From Rhodococcus sp. SMB37 (GTDB taxonomy: Bacteria; Actinomycetota; Actinomycetes; Mycobacteriales; Mycobacteriaceae): a stretch of 64,000 nt of DNA. Where the stretch lies: NCBI RefSeq assembly GCF_004345605.1, contig NZ_SLVY01000011.1:156383-220382 (forward strand). The letters run 5' to 3'. A program made the translations under genes and the position numbers. The notes below the pieces were generated by a model that was not told the origin of the DNA, ran no database searches, and saw only the letters and a list, made by a program, of their open reading frames with translations. This document shows positions 18,147-26,053 of the stretch, one piece after another (position 1 is the first letter of the stretch; every line of letters starts with the position of its first letter).

Positions 18147-20134
18147 CTGCCCAATTAGACAGCGTCCCAGCAGTACCGGGCACGGACGACATCCGGCGCG
18201 TCCTCACCGAGATCTGGGCGGAACTGCTCGATCTGCAACCGGCGGATGTCGTCGACGACGCCAGTTTCCTGCGGCTCGGCGGTGACTCCGTGCTCACCGT
18301 CCGCATGTCCGCCTTGATCCGCAAGCGCCTCGACATCGCGCTCGAGCTCTCCGATGTTCGGGTCGAGACGACACTCGGTCAACTCGTCGAGCTGGTCGAG
18401 CGGAGGAGCACGGACGAGCCTGCCCGTGCGTGGAACATCGAGATCGCGCGCCGCGACGATCCCCACTCGACGTTCCCGCTCCTGCCGCTGCAACAGGGCT
18501 ATTTCGTCGGGCAGCAGGACGGCTGGGAGCTGTCCTACGAGTCGGCTCACTATTACCTCGACTATGCGCTCGACGGGATGGAGAGCGACGATGCCGAGGA
18601 CGCACTGGCCGACGCGTTGGAGCGTCTGGCGCGTCACCAGCCGACGCTACGGGCACGGGTGACGCAGGACGGTCGCCAATACGTGCTCGCGGAGTCGGAT
18701 CCGTCCGCCCTGCCCCGGGTGACGCTGTACGACCTGCGCGATCGTGACGAGCGGGAGATCGAATCGACGCTGGCGGATGTGCGCCGGGACATGAGCGAAC
18801 ACGGTCCCGATCCGATCACCGGGCCGGGCATCGACGTGCGCTTGACGTTGCTGCCCGGTGGTCGCGGGCGCCTGCACCTCGGGATGAGTCTGTTGACCTT
18901 CGACGGATGGTCGTCGGGTGCGATGAATCGCGACCTGCTGTCGTACGCCGCCGACTGGAACGCGACGCTCGTGCCGCTGTCCATCGACTTCGGTGACTAT
19001 GTTTCCTCACTGTCCGGACTGAGCCGCACCGAAGCATGGTTGGCCGACCGTGAGTGGTGGTGGGATCGCCTCGACGACCTGCCTGCCCCGCCCGCGCTCC
19101 CGCTGGTTGCCGACCCGAAGTCCGTCCGTCCGGTCACCATGGGCAACCGCGAGGCGCGGTTCTCGGCCGACGAATGGGCGACACTGCGAGCGCAGTGCAC
19201 CGCACACGATGTCACCGCGTCGACGGTCATGCTCACAGCCTTCGGTACGGTGCTGGCGCGCTGGGCCGGGCATTCGGATCTGCTGCTCAATGCCCTGCAG
19301 CTCAACCGTTTACCGCTGCATCCCGACGTGCACCGTGTGGTCGGGGCGTTTGCAGCCACGATGCTCATCCCACTCGAACTGGACCCCGATGCGAGTTTCG
19401 CCGAGTTGGCGGCCTCTGTGCAGTCGGTGTCGAGTGAATACACATCGCACAATCTCGTCTCCGGTGTGGAGGCGGGCCGCGAGCTCGCCCGGAGGCGAGG
19501 CAGCCGGCGACCGCCGGCGCCGATCGTCTTCCAGAGTGTGCTGGGAGTGGACGCTGCGATGGGCGGGACGGCCTCGACGGATGCCGGCCCGCTGGGAACG
19601 GTCGACATCGCGGATTACTTTCATCAGCTCCGCACCCCGCAGGTCGCTCTCGAAGTGCGTTGCTTCGAGCTCGGTGACGAAGTGGTGACCGTGTTCTCGC
19701 TGGTCGACGAAATCTTCGACGAAGCGGAAGTGGCGGTGGCTTTCGAAGAGTTCGTCTCCACCGTTCATGAACTTGCCGCAGGCAGAGGGTGGGAAGCGGT
19801 CCCGGACCTGCCCCGCGCGGGTGCCCCTGTCGCCGACGACCGGATGCGGTTGGGTCTGCTTCCCGATCCTCCTGTCAACGAGCACAGCGGCCCGCCCATC
19901 GACGACCTCGAATACACCGTGTGTGAGGTGTTCGAAGAGTTCCTCGACGTTCCGGTGCTCGATCGCGGCGGCAACTTCTTCGCCCTCGGCGGAGACTCGA
20001 TGCTGGCCGTTCGTGTGGTGGCGTTGTTGGCCAAGGAAACCGGTGCGGCCGTTGCCATTCGAGATTTTCTCGACGATCCCACCGTCGCGGGCGCCGCCTC
20101 GGCAGTTCGGCTGCGATTGGGAGTCATTCAGTGA
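18143..20134 (+). CDS. PCP-Cy-PCP protein of the metallophore assembly line
   Basis: 663 residues. PCP1 has Ser49 in LGGDSVL. The cyclization-type domain spans about 108-545 (LLPLQQGYFVGQ, then LPLHPDVHRVVGAFA). PCP2 has Ser619 in LGGDSML at the C terminus. There is no A domain, so cysteine must be loaded in trans by the NRPS at 12928-16866. In HMWP2 the Cy2-PCP2 pair is the C-terminal end of the first synthetase; here it is detached and carries an extra PCP in front. The usual Cy motif D-xxxx-D reads S249-LLTF-D254, so the first aspartate is lost. It overlaps its neighbours by four bases at both ends (ATGA, GTGA). Confidence 0.9.
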   Translation: MTAQLDSVPAVPGTDDIRRVLTEIWAELLDLQPADVVDDASFLRLGGDSVLTVRMSALIRKRLDIALELSDVRVETTLGQLVELVERRSTDEPARAWNIEIARRDDPHSTFPLLPLQQGYFVGQQDGWELSYESAHYYLDYALDGMESDDAEDALADALERLARHQPTLRARVTQDGRQYVLAESDPSALPRVTLYDLRDRDEREIESTLADVRRDMSEHGPDPITGPGIDVRLTLLPGGRGRLHLGMSLLTFDGWSSGAMNRDLLSYAADWNATLVPLSIDFGDYVSSLSGLSRTEAWLADREWWWDRLDDLPAPPALPLVADPKSVRPVTMGNREARFSADEWATLRAQCTAHDVTASTVMLTAFGTVLARWAGHSDLLLNALQLNRLPLHPDVHRVVGAFAATMLIPLELDPDASFAELAASVQSVSSEYTSHNLVSGVEAGRELARRRGSRRPPAPIVFQSVLGVDAAMGGTASTDAGPLGTVDIADYFHQLRTPQVALEVRCFELGDEVVTVFSLVDEIFDEAEVAVAFEEFVSTVHELAAGRGWEAVPDLPRAGAPVADDRMRLGLLPDPPVNEHSGPPIDDLEYTVCEVFEEFLDVPVLDRGGNFFALGGDSMLAVRVVALLAKETGAAVAIRDFLDDPTVAGAASAVRLRLGVIQ

Positions 20135-21231
20135 GCGGCGGCGATGCGGTCCCGGTGATCGGATTGATCGGTGGTTCCGGGACGGTGGGTCGCACAGCGG
20201 CGTTGCGAATGTCCGCAGCCGGGCTCGGATCGCTGCGTATCGGTGGCCGTAACCTCGATGCTGCAGCGGCCGTCGCCGCGGAATGTGTGGGGGAAGCCGA
20301 GCCGGTCCGGTTGGACCTGGCGGACGAAGCGAATCTCGAAGAGTTCTGCTGCGGCTGCAGCATCGTGGTGAACTGCGCCGGACCGTCCTATCTCGTGCTG
20401 GATTCGGTTGCGCGGACCGCCTTCTCCGTCGGTGCTGACTACATCGATATCGGTGGGGAGCTCCCCGCCGCCGATGCGCTCCGAGCTGCGGACACCGCGC
20501 GTGATCGGACTGCGATCTTCTCTGCGGGTGCGATGCCAGGCCTGTCCGGTCTGTTGCCGCGCTTGATTGCGCAGGACCGGCCGCTGCGCCGACTGGAAAC
20601 GTATGTCGGTGGGGTGGCTCGGTTCACGGAGTTGTCGGCGGCCGACGGACTCCTCACCCGTGGAGAGCGCTTCGGCGAGTCGATGGCTTCGATGCGGGAT
20701 GGGATGATCGATTCCAATTCTGTTTCGCCGCTTCGTGATGTCTCGATTCCTGGCTTCCCGCGTCCGGTGCACGCGTGGCCGTATCTGACGACCGAAGCCC
20801 AGTCTCTGGGTGGGCTACCGGGGGTCGCCGAGGTGCGTGCGTACAACGTCTTCGCGTCCGACCGCCTCACTCGCGCGATGACGCACGCGTGGGCGCAACT
20901 GTCGGAATCCCCGGATCACGCCGAACTCGCGCCGTTCATACCGTCGATCGTCGACGCCACCATCGCTGACGAGGACGAATTCGGGTCGTTCTACGTAATG
21001 CTTTTCACGGGCCGGCCCGCGCCGGGACATCCTCGAGGTGTCACCCGGGTGGTTCTGCGCGCCGAGGATTCGTACGGTCTCAGCGGCTCGGTGGTTGCCC
21101 TCGCTGCCGAGCACATCCTGGTCGGACGAGTGTCGCCCGGTGTCCATCTTGCAGCCGAGGCACTCGACCCGTGCTACGCGGTGAAATGGCTCCGAGAAGA
21201 TCCACTGGTGCACGAGCTGGTGGTGGCGTGA
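20131..21231 (+). CDS. Saccharopine-dehydrogenase-like NAD(P) reductase, probable thiazoline reductase of the cluster
   Basis: 366 residues. The N-terminal Rossmann motif is GLIGGSGTVGRTAALRM, with VNCAGPSYLVLD and YIDIGGELP further on, the pattern of saccharopine-dehydrogenase-like proteins. It begins with GTG overlapping the PCP-Cy-PCP stop (GTGA), so it belongs to the plus arm. Yersiniabactin and pyochelin lines need a thiazolinyl reductase (YbtU, PchG), which belongs to a different fold family. None is present here, so this protein is the best candidate for reducing a thiazoline ring or a related imine. That function is inferred only from position. Confidence 0.82.
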   Translation: MSGGDAVPVIGLIGGSGTVGRTAALRMSAAGLGSLRIGGRNLDAAAAVAAECVGEAEPVRLDLADEANLEEFCCGCSIVVNCAGPSYLVLDSVARTAFSVGADYIDIGGELPAADALRAADTARDRTAIFSAGAMPGLSGLLPRLIAQDRPLRRLETYVGGVARFTELSAADGLLTRGERFGESMASMRDGMIDSNSVSPLRDVSIPGFPRPVHAWPYLTTEAQSLGGLPGVAEVRAYNVFASDRLTRAMTHAWAQLSESPDHAELAPFIPSIVDATIADEDEFGSFYVMLFTGRPAPGHPRGVTRVVLRAEDSYGLSGSVVALAAEHILVGRVSPGVHLAAEALDPCYAVKWLREDPLVHELVVA

Positions 21232-21300
21232 TGCGTGTGACGGTCTCGCCCTTCAGAGGCAGGGGTCACGAATGCCTGAGCGCACCCTGCGTCTGCGCGG

Positions 21301-22077
21301 TCAGTTCCGGACGGCCTCGAAGGTCCACACCTGGTCTGCGGGCGTCGGAGCGTCGCCGACCCGGTATCCGCCGTGGATGGACACGTCGGTGAATCCGGCT
21401 TGGTGCAGCATGGCGGTGAACTCTGCCATCCCGAACCACAGCAGCGAGAAGACTTGAAGCTCGGTGTGGGTCAACGCGCCCGCGTCCCACCGCTCGTAGC
21501 GGAGCCAACTGGTCGACCGCTGGGCGATCGGGTCGGCGGTCTTCTGCCACGTAGAGAGTGTGATCAGGCTCCCATCGTGCGACCAGTGGCGGACCGGGTC
21601 GGGGCCGGGTTCGACGTGCAGGGACGGCGGTTCGAGGTCGACGATGAGTCGCCCGCCCGAGGCGAGACTGCAGTGCATTGCTTCGAGCGCGGCGAGAGCG
21701 CTGTCGCGGTCCGGGACAAGAGCGAAGGACCCGGTCGGGATGACGATCGCCTCGTACACGTACTCATCTCGGTGGGCGGTCATATCGCCCTCGAAGACAT
21801 CCGCGGTGAGCCCGTGTCGGGCGCAGTTTGTGCGGCACTGTTCGAGCATGGCAGTCGATGCATCGTAACCCCGTACAGAAAAACCCTGCTGGAGCAGGGG
21901 TATCAGGATCCGTCCTGTGCCTACCGCGGGTTCGAGAACGGGACCGGCTACGCCGCGCAGGCGCGACGAGTAGAACTCGACATCCCCGAAGGATGTTCCG
22001 ATCGGCTTGTCGAGTTCGTATGCCAGAGTGGCCAGCGGACCGTACTCCCAGGCTTTCCCTCTCGCTTCCACCGTCAC
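21301..22077 (-). CDS. Class I SAM-dependent methyltransferase
   Basis: 258 residues. Motif I reads VLEPAVGTGRILIPLL at about 47-62, with GYDASTAML (motif II) and VIPTGSFALV later, followed by beta-strand-rich sequence typical of small-molecule methyltransferases. It is convergent with the plus arm of the metallophore locus, ending 69 bases from the reductase gene. It could be a third tailoring methyltransferase or an unrelated neighbour; nothing in the sequence decides. No operator resembling the one at 16925 is seen upstream of it. Confidence 0.85.
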   Translation of the reverse strand: MTVEARGKAWEYGPLATLAYELDKPIGTSFGDVEFYSSRLRGVAGPVLEPAVGTGRILIPLLQQGFSVRGYDASTAMLEQCRTNCARHGLTADVFEGDMTAHRDEYVYEAIVIPTGSFALVPDRDSALAALEAMHCSLASGGRLIVDLEPPSLHVEPGPDPVRHWSHDGSLITLSTWQKTADPIAQRSTSWLRYERWDAGALTHTELQVFSLLWFGMAEFTAMLHQAGFTDVSIHGGYRVGDAPTPADQVWTFEAVRN

Positions 22078-22452
22078 CGATCCACCTCATCATCCAGACC
22101 TGCGCCTCGCGGCGCCGAATGCATGTCGCGTGCACGGTATCCGCCGGGCCCGTTCCTGTCGAACCTATTTCGACCGAAGCGCCCGACGGCGGGGCTGTGC
22201 CATCCTCCACGGTATGCGAGCTCGGGTGTGTACGCCCGCCTTGCGAGCCAGCGCTGCGCTGCTCCACCGAATCAGGGGCTGTCGATGGGGGTTTCCAGAG
22301 CGTGTGGTGCGTGTAAGAGTGAGTTGGCTATAGAAACCATTGCAGACGAATAGATTCCGATTCTTTTGGACGGTGACGACTCGGGGGCGGGCTGCTCGTT
22401 GGGCGCGGCTACCTCACGCGACGAGAGTGCCCTGGCTCGGCGGCGAATGCTC
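22078..22452. other. Intergenic region without recognised gene
   Basis: Read on both strands, this 375-base stretch shows no ORF with family resemblance, no strong hairpin and no Fur-like or IdeR-like box. It contains the promoter region of the methyltransferase that starts at 22077. Confidence 0.4.
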
Positions 22453-22683
22453 TCACCGCAGCGGCCGGAAGCAGTCCTCGTTCAGTGCCGAACCGCTCTG
22501 CAGCATGCACAACCAATAGTCGAGTTGCTCCGCCGAGCCGGAGGGTGACGGTGCTGCCGCCGATGTTCCGGTCCCGGCTATGCACATAGTCATCACAGCG
22601 GCCGCGATCGTTCCTGGTCTCACTGAACGCCTCAGCACGCGGCGGCGAACCGGATAGGTTATCTGAATCGAACTGTCAAGCAT
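22453..22683 (-). CDS. Small secreted protein
   Basis: A 76-residue protein if started at ATG 22683, or 61 residues from GTG 22638. The shorter form begins directly with a classic signal peptide: VLRRSVRPG, a hydrophobic core TIAAAVMTMCIAG, then TGTSAAA before the cut. The mature part is about 30 residues with two cysteines (WLCML, NEDCF) that could form a disulfide. A possible minus-strand -35 (TTGACA, complement of 22674-22679) lies inside the longer form, favouring the downstream GTG. No family recognised. Confidence 0.55.
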   Translation of the reverse strand: MLDSSIQITYPVRRRVLRRSVRPGTIAAAVMTMCIAGTGTSAAAPSPSGSAEQLDYWLCMLQSGSALNEDCFRPLR

Positions 22684-22698
22684 TCGAATCAGTTCGAT
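22666..22698. promoter_or_regulatory. Nine-base perfect inverted repeat between divergent genes
   Basis: ATCGAACTG (22666-22674) and CAGTTCGAT (22690-22698) are exact reverse complements separated by 15 bases, about two helical turns from centre to centre. Extending the arms to 13 bases gives 11 matches. The site lies between the small secreted protein gene and the oxidoreductase gene and may be a dimeric repressor site. The cognate regulator is unknown. Confidence 0.45.
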
Positions 22699-22794
22699 CC
22701 GGATGGCGCCATGCGGAAATATCCGGCGGTGTCCGTTGTTGAGGCTTGCAGCGACCGCGACACATCGCGGCACTCGACGAAGGAGCACACGAAT

Positions 22795-23469
22795 ATGCGC
22801 ATCGGAATCATCGGAGCCGGCCAGATCGGTGGCACGTTGACACGCAGGCTGACCGCGCTCGGTCACGACGTGCGTGTCTCGAACTCTCGGACACCGGACA
22901 CGCTCGCGGAACTCGAGGCGGAGACCGGCGCCAAGGCGGTACTGAACACCGAAGCTGCCGAAGGAGCAGACCTGGTGATCGTGAGCATCCCGCAGAAGAA
23001 CGTCGTGGACCTTCCTGCCGACATCCTCGCAGGTGCAGCCGATGGTGCTCCGGTGATCGAGACCAACAACTACTACCCGCAGCAGCGAGACGGATTGATC
23101 GCGGCGATCGAAGACGGCCAGGTGGAAAGTGAATGGGTGCAAGAACACCTCGGAGTACCGGTGTTCAAGGCATTCAACGGAATCTGGTGGAAGCACCTTC
23201 TCGAGAAGGGTCTACCTGTTGGGGCGAGTGGCCGAATCGCGCTTCCCGTTGCCGGCGACGACGCACGGAACAAGCAGGTGGTATTCGATCTGATCAATCA
23301 GCTCGGCTTCGACCCCGTCGACGCAGGTTCCCTCGAGGACTCCTGGCGTCAGCAGCCGGGAACCCCGGTCTACGGCAAGGATCTCGATCGGGAAGCCACG
23401 TTGAAGGCACTGGCGCAGGCAACGCCTGAGCGCACAGGCGAGTGGCGTGCTGATCCCGGTGTGAACTGA
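22795..23469 (+). CDS. NADPH-dependent F420 reductase / NPF-family oxidoreductase
   Basis: 224 residues starting MRIGIIGAGQIGGTLTRRL, the Rossmann fingerprint of the ProC/F420-dependent NADP oxidoreductase (NPF) family, followed by SNSRTPDTL (NADP phosphate contact) and VIETNNYYPQQRDG. The ATG at 22795 has AAGGAG nine bases upstream; the frame extends back to 22711, but without ribosome binding site or family similarity. The family passes hydride between NADPH and F420 or reduces small substrates. The actual partner here cannot be told. Confidence 0.85.
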   Translation: MRIGIIGAGQIGGTLTRRLTALGHDVRVSNSRTPDTLAELEAETGAKAVLNTEAAEGADLVIVSIPQKNVVDLPADILAGAADGAPVIETNNYYPQQRDGLIAAIEDGQVESEWVQEHLGVPVFKAFNGIWWKHLLEKGLPVGASGRIALPVAGDDARNKQVVFDLINQLGFDPVDAGSLEDSWRQQPGTPVYGKDLDREATLKALAQATPERTGEWRADPGVN

Positions 23470-23493
23470 CACCAGTGTCGCAACCAGCGAATG

Positions 23494-23865
23494 TTAGTGG
23501 TGGGGCGGTTCGCCGGTCACCACATGGTCGGCGTGATTGAGACCTTCGCGCACGAGTCGCGCCAGGTGCCCGCCGCGCAGCCGGTAGATCACCCGGCGAC
23601 CCTCTTTGCGGGTCTCGACCATTCCGGTGAACCGCAACTTGGCCAGATGTTGACTGACTGCGGTGCGCGAGGCCCCGCACGCTTCGGTGAGGGCGGTGAC
23701 GTCGGCGTCGGTGTGGCTGAGCAGCCACAGCAGATGCAGCCGCGTCGGATCCGAGAGCATCCGGAACACCCCGGTGGCCGCCTCGAGACGTGCCGCATCG
23801 GGGGCGACCGGGTGGATCAGACTGGCATCCGGCTCGGCGGGCGATGGGGGAACGTTGTCGGTCAC
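23494..23865 (-). CDS. ArsR/SmtB-family metal-responsive repressor (NmtR-like)
   Basis: 123 residues. A winged helix-turn-helix spans about 55-95 (LTEACGASRTAVSQHLAKL, then RRVIYRLRGG). The C-terminal helix has His100-x10-His111-x2-His114, and the chain ends in PHH. This reproduces the SmtB/CzrA/NmtR alpha-5 metal site (D-x-H-x10-H-x2-E/H) except that the first Asp is Gly; the terminal histidines could supply extra ligands as in NmtR. GTG 23865 has GGGGGAG upstream; ATG 23892 is an alternative. It lies directly behind the MFS exporter gene on the same strand. Likely derepressed by Zn, Ni or Co. Confidence 0.85.
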   Translation of the reverse strand: MTDNVPPSPAEPDASLIHPVAPDAARLEAATGVFRMLSDPTRLHLLWLLSHTDADVTALTEACGASRTAVSQHLAKLRFTGMVETRKEGRRVIYRLRGGHLARLVREGLNHADHVVTGEPPHH

Positions 23866-23897
23866 CGTGCTCCCCCTTGTGCTTCGCTTCATGGGCC

Positions 23898-25136
23898 TTA
23901 CGTGATCGACGGTTCGGTCGCTTTCGCCGACATGGACCGTGGCCACAGCCGCGTCGCCACGACTACAGCGAGTGTAGCCAGCAACGCGAGCGCTACTGCG
24001 GCCACTGGCTGCCCGACACGCGCCCCCACCCACCCGGCGACCGGGTAGGTCAGCAGGAAACACGCGTGTGACAGGGAGAACTGCGCGGTGAACACCGCCG
24101 ATCGGGTCGAGGGGGTGGACTGATAGCGCAGCAACCGCGCCGATGGAGTGCTGACCAGCGACGTGCCCGCCCCGAGCATTCCCCACATCGCCGCAAGGAC
24201 CGCCCACCCGAGTACGGGTCCGGGACCGATGAACAGGACCACCGCGACCGCCGTGAGGCCGATCGGCAGGACGGTGCAGCCGGCGAGCATCACCGTCCGA
24301 TCCGGCGCCTGGCTCAATACCCGCGGCAGAGTCAGCGCCACGGCCATGGATCCGGCGCCGTAACATCCCAATGCCACCGCAACGCCGGTGTTGCTGCCCC
24401 CGAGTAGATCCCGTACGTAGACCACGGTGTTGACCAGCACCAGTGCGGTGGCAGCGGCCACCGCCAGATTCATCACGAGCAAGGCCCTCAGTACCGGGCG
24501 GGCGGTCATCACCCTGGCGCCGGCGGTGATCCGCGCCCGCAGTGGCTGTCCCCGGTCCGGCGGTGGCAGGGGCGGCAGCGACGTGGTCCACACCAGGACG
24601 CCCGAGGCAGCGAAACCGAGTACGGTGCCGATGAACAGGACGTTGTAGTCGATCACCAGTAGCAGCGCTGCCGCGAGCATCGGGGAGAGCACCGCTTCGA
24701 GGTCGTGGGCCAGGCGGGAGAGCGACAGCGCCGCGGTGTAGTCGTCCTCGTCTTCGAGAACCGAGGGGATCACCGACTGGAACGCCGGGGTGAAGGTCGC
24801 CGACGCGGCCTGGAGCACGAAGATCAGCGCGTAGATCTGCCACACCTGCGCCACGAACGGCAACGCCAGCGCCACGACGGCGCGCACCGCATCGGCGGTG
24901 ATCAGAACCGTTTTGCGGGGCAGCCGGTCGGTCAGGGCGGCGATCACCGGAGCGACCGCCACGTACGCAAGCATCTTGATCGCCAACGCCGTTCCCAGCA
25001 CCGCACCGGCGTCGCTGCCTGCCAGATCGTAGGCCAGCAAACCCAACGCCACCGTCAACAGGCCGGTACCGACCAATGCCACCACCTGCGCGGTGAACAG
25101 CCGCCGGAACACCGGATGGGCCAACGCCCTGAGCAT
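23898..25136 (-). CDS. MFS exporter, probable metal efflux
   Basis: 412 residues from ATG 25136 (MLRALAHPVFRRLFTAQVVA), with about twelve hydrophobic segments and the MFS loop motif DRLPRKTVL between helices 2 and 3. In-frame GTG 25160 sits about seven bases after a minus-strand TATTCT element, so a leaderless start there is possible. It is followed by the SmtB/NmtR-like repressor gene and faces the histidine-rich protein gene, which makes metal export the most likely role. No substrate-specific residue can be named. Confidence 0.82.
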   Translation of the reverse strand: MLRALAHPVFRRLFTAQVVALVGTGLLTVALGLLAYDLAGSDAGAVLGTALAIKMLAYVAVAPVIAALTDRLPRKTVLITADAVRAVVALALPFVAQVWQIYALIFVLQAASATFTPAFQSVIPSVLEDEDDYTAALSLSRLAHDLEAVLSPMLAAALLLVIDYNVLFIGTVLGFAASGVLVWTTSLPPLPPPDRGQPLRARITAGARVMTARPVLRALLVMNLAVAAATALVLVNTVVYVRDLLGGSNTGVAVALGCYGAGSMAVALTLPRVLSQAPDRTVMLAGCTVLPIGLTAVAVVLFIGPGPVLGWAVLAAMWGMLGAGTSLVSTPSARLLRYQSTPSTRSAVFTAQFSLSHACFLLTYPVAGWVGARVGQPVAAVALALLATLAVVVATRLWPRSMSAKATEPSIT

Positions 25137-25175
25137 CGTCCCGGTCTTGTGTGCCTCCACTCGATAAGAATATAA

Positions 25176-25191
25176 GTGCGCACGTGCGCAC
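25176..25191. promoter_or_regulatory. 16-base perfect palindrome upstream of the metal-efflux genes
   Basis: GTGCGCACGTGCGCAC is both a perfect palindrome and a tandem pair of the palindrome GTGCGCAC. It lies 40 bases upstream of the MFS exporter start and 123 bases upstream of the histidine-rich protein gene, next to the AT-rich stretch 25163-25175. It is placed to control both divergent units. SmtB-type repressors usually bind AT-rich 12-2-12 repeats, so the adjacent AT-rich segment may be the real operator instead. Confidence 0.45.
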
Positions 25192-25314
25192 ACAACTGTG
25201 CGAAGAGCTGGCGCATTCCCCCCGGTTGCGCAGGAACCGGGGTACACGACCCCCGATGAGTGGGAGACTGGAACTTGCCGAACCTCCACCGCACGTCCAC
25301 CGAGGAGTTCGATG

Positions 25315-25608
25315 ATGACCGACCATCAGGAACACACCGGCCACGAGCATGTCCACGCCGACGGTTGCGGACACGTGGCCGTACCCCATGGCGACCACGT
25401 CGACTATGTCCACGACGGGCACCTGCACCGCGCTCACGATGGGCATTTCGACGAATGCGAACCCACCGAACATCGGGTTCACGACGGGCATGATCACACC
25501 CACGGTCCAGGGTGCGGGCACGTAGCGGTCCCGCACGGTGATCATGTCGACTATGTCCACGACGGGCACAGGCACGCTGCGCACGACGGCCACTACGACG
25601 ACCACTGA
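25315..25608 (+). CDS. Histidine-rich metal-binding protein with an internal duplication
   Basis: 97 residues, of which 27 are histidine. Two near-identical 30-residue units begin GCGHVAVPHGDHVDYVHDGH (about 18-47 and 67-96) and are joined by a second His/Asp-rich linker. Each unit holds one GCGH cysteine; a third cysteine is in DECEP. There is no signal peptide or membrane segment. ATG 25315 has GAGGAG seven bases upstream; ATG 25312 is also possible. Facing the ArsR-controlled exporter gene, it is probably a cytoplasmic buffer or chaperone for zinc or nickel. Similar short proteins are often named zinc transporter permease without support. Confidence 0.8.
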   Translation: MTDHQEHTGHEHVHADGCGHVAVPHGDHVDYVHDGHLHRAHDGHFDECEPTEHRVHDGHDHTHGPGCGHVAVPHGDHVDYVHDGHRHAAHDGHYDDH

Positions 25609-25630
25609 CGCGGTTCGTCCGGCGTCCGTG

Positions 25631-25810
25631 CTACCGGCCGGCAAAGACGGCCACGGGCGGCGTTTTCGCGTCCTGGCAGTCCATCGCCGTGGCGATCACG
25701 AGCACGATCAAGCCGGACACCGTGGCGGCTGCGCCCACCCAGATGGGTGAGGTGAAACCCGAACCGGCGGCGATGGCGATGCCGCCCAGCCACGCTCCGA
25801 GCGCGTTACA
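25631..25810 (-). pseudogene. 3' remnant of an MFS transporter gene
   Basis: Read on the minus strand, about 59 codons give NALGAWLGGIAIAAGSGF, then TSPIWVGAAATVSGLIVLV and a tail ending in TAG at 25631-25633. NALGAWLGG...YTAPIWVGA is the C-terminal region of CmlA/AraJ-type MFS exporters. Two codons upstream there is an in-frame stop, and no other part of the transporter is found. The 5' part was therefore lost, marking an old rearrangement near 25810. Nothing recognisable is seen from 25811 to 26053. Confidence 0.6.
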
Positions 25811-26053
25811 CGACTACCCACGGGTGAGAAGCCGTGCGCGCAGAAGCAGTGACAACTATCGCGTGGGAAACGCCCGCTGAGTGAGATCCGCGTTGCTGGC
25901 ACCAGGAGTGCCCGACCGCGGAGGGTCGCCTTTACCCATGAAGCAGTCTTTCGTCCGATTCGACCTGGCCGCCGATCCGGCATCGATACCCGGCACCCCA
26001 CGTTCTGAGGAGACCCACCGCAGCTGCTTGACGCCGAGGACCGGTTACATAAC

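Noticed and set aside
22453..23196. 247-residue minus-strand frame crossing the oxidoreductase gene
   Set aside because: Only its last 61-76 residues look real (signal peptide); the rest is antisense to the NPF-family gene.
25370..25600. Direct repeats resembling a CRISPR or tandem-repeat array
   Set aside because: The two repeated units lie inside the histidine-rich reading frame and preserve its codons, so they are a protein-level duplication.
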